64,000 bases of DNA, from assembly GCA_025362735.1 (NCBI GenBank), contig JANYFL010000057.1:21042-85041 (forward strand). Reading direction: 5' to 3'. Position numbers and translations under genes: made by a program. A model generated the notes under the pieces. That model searched no databases and had not been told where the DNA came from. It saw only the letters and a program-made list of their open reading frames with translations. This stretch comes from Betaproteobacteria bacterium. GTDB taxonomy: Bacteria; Pseudomonadota; Gammaproteobacteria; Burkholderiales; Burkholderiaceae_D. Below are positions 59,017-64,000 of this stretch, in pieces. Each line of letters opens with the position of its first letter. Positions within the stretch are counted from its first letter, which is position 1.

Positions 59017-59096
59017 CGTCATTCCCGCGCAGGGGGGAATCCATTTTGACTTTGTTGGCTTAAAAACATGGATTCCCCCCCTGCGCGGGAATGACG
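59017..59096. repeat. REP-like inverted repeat after murB
   Basis: Arms 59017-59044 (starting CGTCATTCCCGCGCAGGGGG) and 59068-59096 are complementary except for one extra base in the C/G run. It lies between the convergent murB and ppnP genes and may serve as a two-way terminator. It resembles the 56527 repeat in plan and in its CGTC ends. Confidence 0.85.
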
Positions 59097-59121
59097 GTGA
59101 GTTGAAGTTTGTAGTTTCAGG

Positions 59122-59436
59122 TCAACCGAAGTGGCAAACGTAGTGAAGCGTTTCCAAAGTTTCAATCTCGAAGCTGGAGTTTGCAGGGGCACTGAATGAT
59201 TCCCCGCTGCCATATGTTTTGGCGGTGGCCTCACCCTTGAGAGTGACCTTGCAACGACCCGCAACTAGTTCCATGATTTCAGGCGCGTCTGTATTGAACA
59301 CCAGCTTGGATGGCAGAATGACACCAACCGATTTTCGCGTGCCGTCAGCCATCAGAACCACATGACTGACGCATTTGCCGTCGAAGTAAACGTTGGCTTG
59401 TTTGAGGACGCTGACATTGTCGAGTTGTGTGCTCAT
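59122..59436 (-). CDS. ppnP: Pyrimidine/purine nucleoside phosphorylase PpnP
   Basis: A 104-residue cupin-fold protein of the former DUF1255/YaiE family. The segments [28 protein letters not shown] and CHF near the end match E. coli PpnP, which phosphorolyses several nucleosides. ATG 59436 fits the family; the longer frame covers the upstream repeat. Confidence 0.9.
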   Translation of the reverse strand: MSTQLDNVSVLKQANVYFDGKCVSHVVLMADGTRKSVGVILPSKLVFNTDAPEIMELVAGRCKVTLKGEATAKTYGSGESFSAPANSSFEIETLETLHYVCHFG

Positions 59437-59463
59437 GTAAATATTTTTTGAAATGAGTGGTGA

Positions 59464-59515
59464 ATTCCATTCACCCTTCGATACGACGCTACGCGTCACT
59501 CAGGGCGAACGGAAT
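59464..59515. repeat. Imperfect inverted repeat between ppnP and argG
   Basis: Outer arms ATTCCATTCACCC (59464-59476) and GGGCGAACGGAAT (59503-59515) pair apart from two mismatches, with an inner stem GACGC, TAC, GCGTC. The sequence type (ccttcg...cagggcgaac) is seen as a dispersed repeat in many proteobacteria. It probably ends the argG transcript. Confidence 0.65.
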
Positions 59516-59531
59516 TAAATAAGGGTATCGG

Positions 59532-60758
59532 TCAGCCGCGCTTACGCCGGGCGATTTCGGCAATCCGCATACGCAGTGCGTTGAGCTTGATGAAGCCGCC
59601 AGCATCGGCCTGGTTATAGGCGCCCCCGTCATCATCAAAGGTGGCAATGTTCTGGTCGAACAGCGTGTCTTTTGAATCGCGCGCAACCACAATCACGTTG
59701 CCCTTGTAGAGCTTGATGCGTACCCAGCCGTTGACCTTCTGCTGCGTGTGGTCGATCAGAACCTGCAGCGCTTTGCGTTCGGGGCTCCACCAGTAGCCGT
59801 TGTAAATCAGGCTGGCATAACGTGGCATCAGATCGTCTTTCAGATGCGCAACTTCGCGGTCGAGCGTGATCGATTCGATGGCGCGGTGCGCCTTGAGCAT
59901 GATGGTGCCGCCGGGTGTTTCGTAACAGCCGCGAGACTTCATGCCGACATAGCGGTTCTCGACCAGATCGAGTCGGCCGATGCCGTGCTTGCCGCCGAGT
60001 TCATTCAACCTGGTCAGCACTTGCGCCGGGCTGAGTTTGTTGCCGTTGAGGCCGACGATGTCGCCGCTGGCAAATTCAACATCCAGATATTCAGCAGCAT
60101 CAGGCGCAGCTTCAGGCGAAACAGTCCAGCGCCACATCGTCTCTTCAGCCTCGGCCTTGGGGTCTTCCAGATGGCGGCCTTCAAAGCTGATGTGAAGCAG
60201 GTTGGCGTCCATCGAATAGGGTGCGCCGCCTTGCTTATGTTTCATGTCGATGGGAATGCCAGCAGCCTCAGCGTAGGCCAGCAGCTTCTCGCGCGACAGC
60301 AGATCCCATTCGCGCCATGGGGCGATGATCTTGATGCCGGGTTCAAGGGCGTAATAACCCAGTTCAAAGCGCACCTGGTCGTTACCCTTTCCGGTCGCAC
60401 CGTGGCTGACTGCATTGGCGCCCGTCTGACGTGCGATTTCAATCTGGCGTTTGGCGATCAGTGGGCGGGCGATCGAAGTGCCGAGCAGATACTCGCCTTC
60501 GTAAACGGCGTTGCAACGAAACATCGGATAGACGAAGTCGCGCACGAATTCTTCGCGCAGATCGTCGATGAAAATGTTTTCGGGCTTGATGCCAAAGTTA
60601 ATCGCTTTTGTGCGCGCCGGTTCCAGCTCTTCGCCTTGACCAATGTCAGCGGTGAAGGTGACGATTTCGCAGTGGTAGTTGTCCTGCAGCCATTTGAGAA
60701 TGACCGAGGTATCGAGTCCGCCGGAATAGGCCAGGACGACTTTATTTGTTTCACTCAT
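59532..60758 (-). CDS. argG: Argininosuccinate synthase
   Basis: A 408-residue enzyme that joins citrulline and aspartate in arginine synthesis. The ATP-binding P-loop-like [15 protein letters not shown] near residues 10-24 and the substrate-binding [15 protein letters not shown] are diagnostic. Its own promoter seems to lie about 80 bases upstream. Confidence 0.97.
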   Translation of the reverse strand: MSETNKVVLAYSGGLDTSVILKWLQDNYHCEIVTFTADIGQGEELEPARTKAINFGIKPENIFIDDLREEFVRDFVYPMFRCNAVYEGEYLLGTSIARPLIAKRQIEIARQTGANAVSHGATGKGNDQVRFELGYYALEPGIKIIAPWREWDLLSREKLLAYAEAAGIPIDMKHKQGGAPYSMDANLLHISFEGRHLEDPKAEAEETMWRWTVSPEAAPDAAEYLDVEFASGDIVGLNGNKLSPAQVLTRLNELGGKHGIGRLDLVENRYVGMKSRGCYETPGGTIMLKAHRAIESITLDREVAHLKDDLMPRYASLIYNGYWWSPERKALQVLIDHTQQKVNGWVRIKLYKGNVIVVARDSKDTLFDQNIATFDDDGGAYNQADAGGFIKLNALRMRIAEIARRKRG

Positions 60759-60838
60759 GATGGAAAGAAGGTAACGTGCAGGGTAACGAACGGGCTAATG
60801 AACGGACTAAGGACACCCGATTTTCGGACGAAAGGCGA

Positions 60839-60868
60839 ATTATAGGACAAGCCGACTGGCTGCTTGTC
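60839..60868 (-). promoter_or_regulatory. argG promoter region with inverted repeat
   Basis: On the minus strand a perfect TATAAT (60844-60839) lies 80 bases before argG. Just upstream of it is the inverted repeat GACAAGC (60846-60852) and GCTTGTC (60862-60868), which occupies the -35 region; no good -35 hexamer is visible. It does not look like an ArgR box. Confidence 0.45.
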
Positions 60869-60891
60869 GAGCAGGATGTAGTGCTTAGAAC

Positions 60892-61779
60892 TTATCCGTC
60901 TTCTTCGTCGATAGCAACGGGAATACGTTCGGCTACAAGCATATGGATTTGGCGTGCATCAGCGCGTTGAATCAAAAATCGCAGGGGCCCGATGCGCATA
61001 TTTTCACCGCGTCGTGGAACCCGGCCAAAATGATCCGTCACCATGCCGCCGATGGTGTCGTGATCCTCGTCTTGATAATCCGTGCCCATGATCTCGTTGA
61101 AATATTCGATTTCCGTGAGCGCTCGTATGCGCCAGCGTTTTCCATTGGGCCCATCGACTAAAGGGATGATGTTGTCTTCTTCCTCATCAAGGTCATGCTC
61201 GTCTTCAATGTCGCCGACAATTTGTTCCAGCACATCTTCAATCGTGACGAGTCCCGAAACACCTCCATACTCATCGACCACGATAGCAATGTGATTGCGA
61301 TTCGCACGAAAGTCACGCAGCAAAACGTTAAGGCGTTTAGATTCAGGGATGAACACAACGGGCCGCAACATATCGCGTACGTTGAAGTCAACTTGCTCAT
61401 AGTGCCGCAGCAAATCTTTGGCGAGAAGAATGCCGATGACGTCATCGCGATCACCTTCAATGACGGGGAAGCGTGAGTGAGCTGTGTCGAGTACAAAGGG
61501 AATGAATTGATCGGGCGGCTGTGCAATGTCAATCACATCCATCTTCGAACGTGGAATCATGATGTCGCGCGCCACCAGTTCAGAGACCTGCATCACACCT
61601 TCGATCATCGATAGTGCGTCGGCATCAAGCAGGTTACGCTCATGCGCGTGATGCAACATGGCCAGCAGCTGTTTGCGGTCTTCAGGCTCGCGCATCAGCA
61701 GCGCGCAGAGTCGTTCCAGCAGTGTTGGTTGTTGTTTGTGCTGTGCACCGGCTGAGAGGCCGGGATAAGGGTCAGGCAT
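60892..61779 (-). CDS. corC: CorC/HlyC-type CBS-domain transporter-associated protein
   Basis: A 295-residue protein with a CBS pair (about residues 65-190: ARDIMIPRSKMDVID and HIAIVVDEYGGVSGLVTIEDVLEQIVGDI) and a C-terminal CorC_HlyC domain. It has no membrane helices. Relatives are linked to magnesium and cobalt efflux, and in the ybeY-phoH context to ribosome-related functions. It is the last gene of the miaB-phoH-ybeY-corC run on this strand. Confidence 0.93.
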   Translation of the reverse strand: MPDPYPGLSAGAQHKQQPTLLERLCALLMREPEDRKQLLAMLHHAHERNLLDADALSMIEGVMQVSELVARDIMIPRSKMDVIDIAQPPDQFIPFVLDTAHSRFPVIEGDRDDVIGILLAKDLLRHYEQVDFNVRDMLRPVVFIPESKRLNVLLRDFRANRNHIAIVVDEYGGVSGLVTIEDVLEQIVGDIEDEHDLDEEEDNIIPLVDGPNGKRWRIRALTEIEYFNEIMGTDYQDEDHDTIGGMVTDHFGRVPRRGENMRIGPLRFLIQRADARQIHMLVAERIPVAIDEEDG

Positions 61780-61885
61780 ATCCGTACAAAATGGCTTGGG
61801 AAATTTGAGGATACACGAAATCGGCTATTTTCAATATGACAGTCAAGTTTGAAAAGCTCTCCGTGCCTCCGCGTTAGAATATTTT

Positions 61886-62371
61886 TTAGCTGATAATTCC
61901 ATAAGGATCGGCAATCCCGAAGCGAGCCAGAATCTGAGCTTCCAGTGCTTCCATCACTTCAGCTTCGGCTTTGTCCTCGTGGTCATGCCCGCATGCATGC
62001 AAGACGCCGTGAACAACTAAATGCGCGAAATGATTTTTCAACACTTTATGTTGTTCCCGGGCTTCACGAGCAACAACGGGTACGCACAGCACAATATCTG
62101 CGGCCAAAACATTCGGCTCGTCATAGGGAAACGTGAGCACATTGGTAGCGTAATCCTTGTGTCGAAAGTCGCGATTCAGACTTCGGCCTTCGACTTCATC
62201 GACAAAGCGTAAGGTGAGCTGAATCGCTTCATGGTTCTGCGCTTGCGAGGCCATATTCAATGCCGCATTAACCCATCGACGCAGTTGTTGACGGTCGGGG
62301 CCGGGCCGCTTGCTTGCGTACTGAACCGCCAGATGAAAAGTGACCGGCTTAATCGTTTTTGCCGTGGCCAT
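61886..62371 (-). CDS. ybeY: Endoribonuclease YbeY
   Basis: A 161-residue zinc-dependent RNase for 16S rRNA 3'-end maturation. The zinc site HGVLHACGHDH is intact, and RHKDYATNVLTFPYDE is typical. Start ATG 62371 (or 62383) overlaps the end of phoH by about 23 bases; a longer frame to 62464 would overlap it more and has no family support. Confidence 0.93.
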   Translation of the reverse strand: MATAKTIKPVTFHLAVQYASKRPGPDRQQLRRWVNAALNMASQAQNHEAIQLTLRFVDEVEGRSLNRDFRHKDYATNVLTFPYDEPNVLAADIVLCVPVVAREAREQHKVLKNHFAHLVVHGVLHACGHDHEDKAEAEVMEALEAQILARFGIADPYGIIS

Positions 62372-63326
62372 GGTGAGCTTCATAGGCATCGACAATCCGC
62401 GCGACCAGAGGATGCCGGACCACGTCGGCGCTGGTGAAATGAGTCTGTGCGATGCCACGTACATGGCGCAAGATCGAATGTGCCTCGACCAGACCGCTTT
62501 TATGATGACGAGGCAGATCTACCTGAGTGACATCACCAGTCACGACGGCCTTGCTACCAAAGCCGATGCGGGTCAGGAACATTTTCATCTGTTCCGGTGT
62601 GGTGTTCTGTGCTTCATCCAGAATGATGAAGGCATGATTCAGCGTGCGGCCGCGCATATACGCTAACGGTGCAATTTCAATGGCCTGCTTCTCGAAAAGC
62701 TTTTGGGTTTTGTCGAAACCGAGCAGGTCGTAGAGGGCGTCATACAAGGGCCGCAGATAGGGATCGACCTTCTGAGCCAGATCACCCGGCAAAAAGCCAA
62801 GACGTTCACCCGCTTCGACAGCAGGACGAGTCAGCACAATGCGCTTGACGGCATCACGCTCCAGTGAATCAACGGCACAGGCGACAGCGAGGTAAGTCTT
62901 GCCGGTTCCTGCGGGGCCAACACCGAAGGTGATGTCGTGTGAAAGAATCTTGCTTAGATATTCACGTTGATTCGGCGTGCGACCCTGCAAGTCGGCGCGG
63001 CGTGTGCGCAGCACTGGTTCGTTGCTCGTGGCTTCAGTAAGTTCGATGCGCTTAGGCAGACTATTGCTGCTATCGCGTCGTTCGACCAGAGCAAGCTGCA
63101 CTTCATCGACGAATAAGGGTTTGTTGGCGCGTTTCAGAAAGCTTTCGAGTGCTGCGATGGCTTGAGCGGCGTGAATGCCACTGATTGAGAAACGGGTCCC
63201 GCGCCGTTTGATGGTGACATCAAGTCCGGCTTCGATCTGGCGCAGGTTCTCGTCCAGTGGGCCACAGAGATTGGCGAGTTGTTTGTTATCGGCTTCTGCG
63301 ATGAAGCTGAGAGCTTTAGTTTTCAA
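62349..63326 (-). CDS. ybeZ: PhoH-like ATPase (YbeZ)
   Basis: A 325-residue protein: an N-terminal extension and then a PhoH ATPase domain with Walker A VGPAGTGKTYLA and Walker B FIILDEAQNTTPEQMKM. It is the usual partner of YbeY in RNA processing. It starts 14 bases after the miaB stop on this strand. Confidence 0.94.
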   Translation of the reverse strand: MKTKALSFIAEADNKQLANLCGPLDENLRQIEAGLDVTIKRRGTRFSISGIHAAQAIAALESFLKRANKPLFVDEVQLALVERRDSSNSLPKRIELTEATSNEPVLRTRRADLQGRTPNQREYLSKILSHDITFGVGPAGTGKTYLAVACAVDSLERDAVKRIVLTRPAVEAGERLGFLPGDLAQKVDPYLRPLYDALYDLLGFDKTQKLFEKQAIEIAPLAYMRGRTLNHAFIILDEAQNTTPEQMKMFLTRIGFGSKAVVTGDVTQVDLPRHHKSGLVEAHSILRHVRGIAQTHFTSADVVRHPLVARIVDAYEAHHGHGKND

Positions 63327-63340
63327 GTAGGGATACTCAG

Positions 63341-64000
63341 TCAGGCAGCAATGCTGTCATCAATCAAAATCGCTTCACCGCGCAGTGAATGCGGATTAGC
63401 GTGAGTGATCGTGACCTCAATCATCTGACCAATCAGACGTGGGTGGCCAATGAAATTGACCACGCGATTATTCTCGGTTCGCCCTTGGAGTTCGTTGGCG
63501 TCCTTGCGCGAAGTACCTTCGACCAGAATCCGCTGCGTTGAACCGACCATCTTCTGACTGATGTGCAAAGCGTTCGCTTCGATGGTGGCTTGCAGATGTT
63601 GCAGGCGTTTCAGTTTGAGTTCCTGCGGCGCATCGTCATGGAGGTTCGACGCCGGGGTACCGGGACGATGGCTATAGATGAACGAGAACGAGGTGTCGTA
63701 ATTCATGTCTTCAACCAGTTTCATCGTTGCCTCGAAATCGGCTTCAGTTTCTCCGGGAAAGCCAACGATGATGTCGGTCGAAAGCGAAATGTCCGGACGT
63801 ACAGCGCGCAGTTTGCGAATGATGGACTTGTATTCCATTGCGGTATAACCGCGCTTCATCGCCATCAGGATTCGGTCTGAACCCGACTGAACTGGAAGAT
63901 GCAAATGGGACACCAGTTTGGGCAAGCGTGCGTAAGCCTCAATTAGCCGTGTGGTGAATTCCTTGGGGTGCGAAGTAGTGTAGCGGATGCGTTCGATGCC
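63341..64000 (-). CDS. miaB: tRNA-2-methylthio-N6-dimethylallyladenosine synthase (5' part outside window)
   Basis: The frame is open to the end of the window, so the N-terminal part, with the Fe-S cysteines, is missing. What remains is the second half of the radical-SAM domain ([37 protein letters not shown]) and the TRAM domain at the C-terminus (about the last 70 residues). The enzyme adds the methylthio group to i6A37 of tRNA. Confidence 0.95.
   Translation of the reverse strand, partial: GIERIRYTTSHPKEFTTRLIEAYARLPKLVSHLHLPVQSGSDRILMAMKRGYTAMEYKSIIRKLRAVRPDISLSTDIIVGFPGETEADFEATMKLVEDMNYDTSFSFIYSHRPGTPASNLHDDAPQELKLKRLQHLQATIEANALHISQKMVGSTQRILVEGTSRKDANELQGRTENNRVVNFIGHPRLIGQMIEVTITHANPHSLRGEAILIDDSIAA

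Noticed and set aside
56527..59515. CRISPR array
   Set aside because: The repeats here are paired inverted arms with different cores, not evenly spaced direct repeats, and no cas genes are present.
59748..60845. Long open frame antisense to argG (365 residues)
   Set aside because: A reading-frame shadow of argG with no motif; argG is unambiguous.

Overview
The window reads as chromosomal DNA of a betaproteobacterium of the order Burkholderiales, plausibly near Oxalobacteraceae. This rests on gene order rather than any database search: leuC-entericidin-leuD-leuB-asd-fimV-truA-trpF-trpB-trpA-accD, the LMW phosphatase/Gcr/iscRSUA-hscBA-fdx-iscX block, Rieske oxygenase/xseB/ispA/dxs/folE2, and corC-ybeY-phoH-miaB. 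An intracellular PHB depolymerase and a FolE2-type GTP cyclohydrolase fit the same picture. No rRNA, CRISPR array, insertion sequence or prophage was seen, and no gene-free stretch exceeds 300 bp.

Layout. 1-5910 (+): 3' end of a pyruvate carboxylase gene, zwf, a large lipoprotein of the alpha/beta-hydrolase type and a Tat-exported amidohydrolase. 6068-18437 (+): the leucine, aspartate-semialdehyde, FimV, TruA, tryptophan and AccD block. 18484-24673 (-): a five-gene accessory cassette (TetR-type regulator, TonB-dependent receptor, FAH-family hydrolase, cyclase-family hydrolase, MFS transporter) placed where folC usually follows accD. 24790-27486: a DUF924 protein, a small DUF4124 protein, tRNA-Asn and an aromatic/aspartate aminotransferase. 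27627-38327 (+): uvrB, a low-molecular-weight phosphatase, a membrane protein of the so-called site-specific recombinase family, and the complete isc operon behind a clear IscR type-1 site. 38343-45341: a FAD oxidoreductase overlapping two MFS genes, a CHASE3 histidine kinase divergent from a NarL-type regulator and a lone receiver, then mnmD. 45348-50238: RnfB-like ferredoxin, PhaZ, Fpr, FdxA and a sodium/proton-antiporter-like protein. 50264-55745: Rieske oxygenase, xseB, ispA, dxs, folE2. 55754-64000: two tandem retropepsin-like proteins separated by a REP pair, yajQ, murB, ppnP, argG, corC, ybeY, phoH and a partial miaB.

How the genes work together. Most of the window is housekeeping: branched-chain and aromatic amino acid synthesis, isoprenoid and folate precursors, Fe-S assembly, tRNA and rRNA maturation, and cell wall synthesis. 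The least ordinary parts are four. First, the TetR/TonB receptor cassette has a strong promoter and a 37-bp palindrome that runs from the -10 box to the regulator's start codon, which looks like a self-regulated uptake-and-hydrolysis pathway for an unknown substrate. Second, MnmC appears as two separate genes: the methyltransferase (MnmD) and a candidate FAD oxidase. The oxidase gene overlaps two transporter genes, and a two-component system lies between the halves. Third, a terminator-like hairpin splits the isc operon between iscA and hscB. Fourth, paired secreted aspartic-protease-like genes flank a REP-type repeat.
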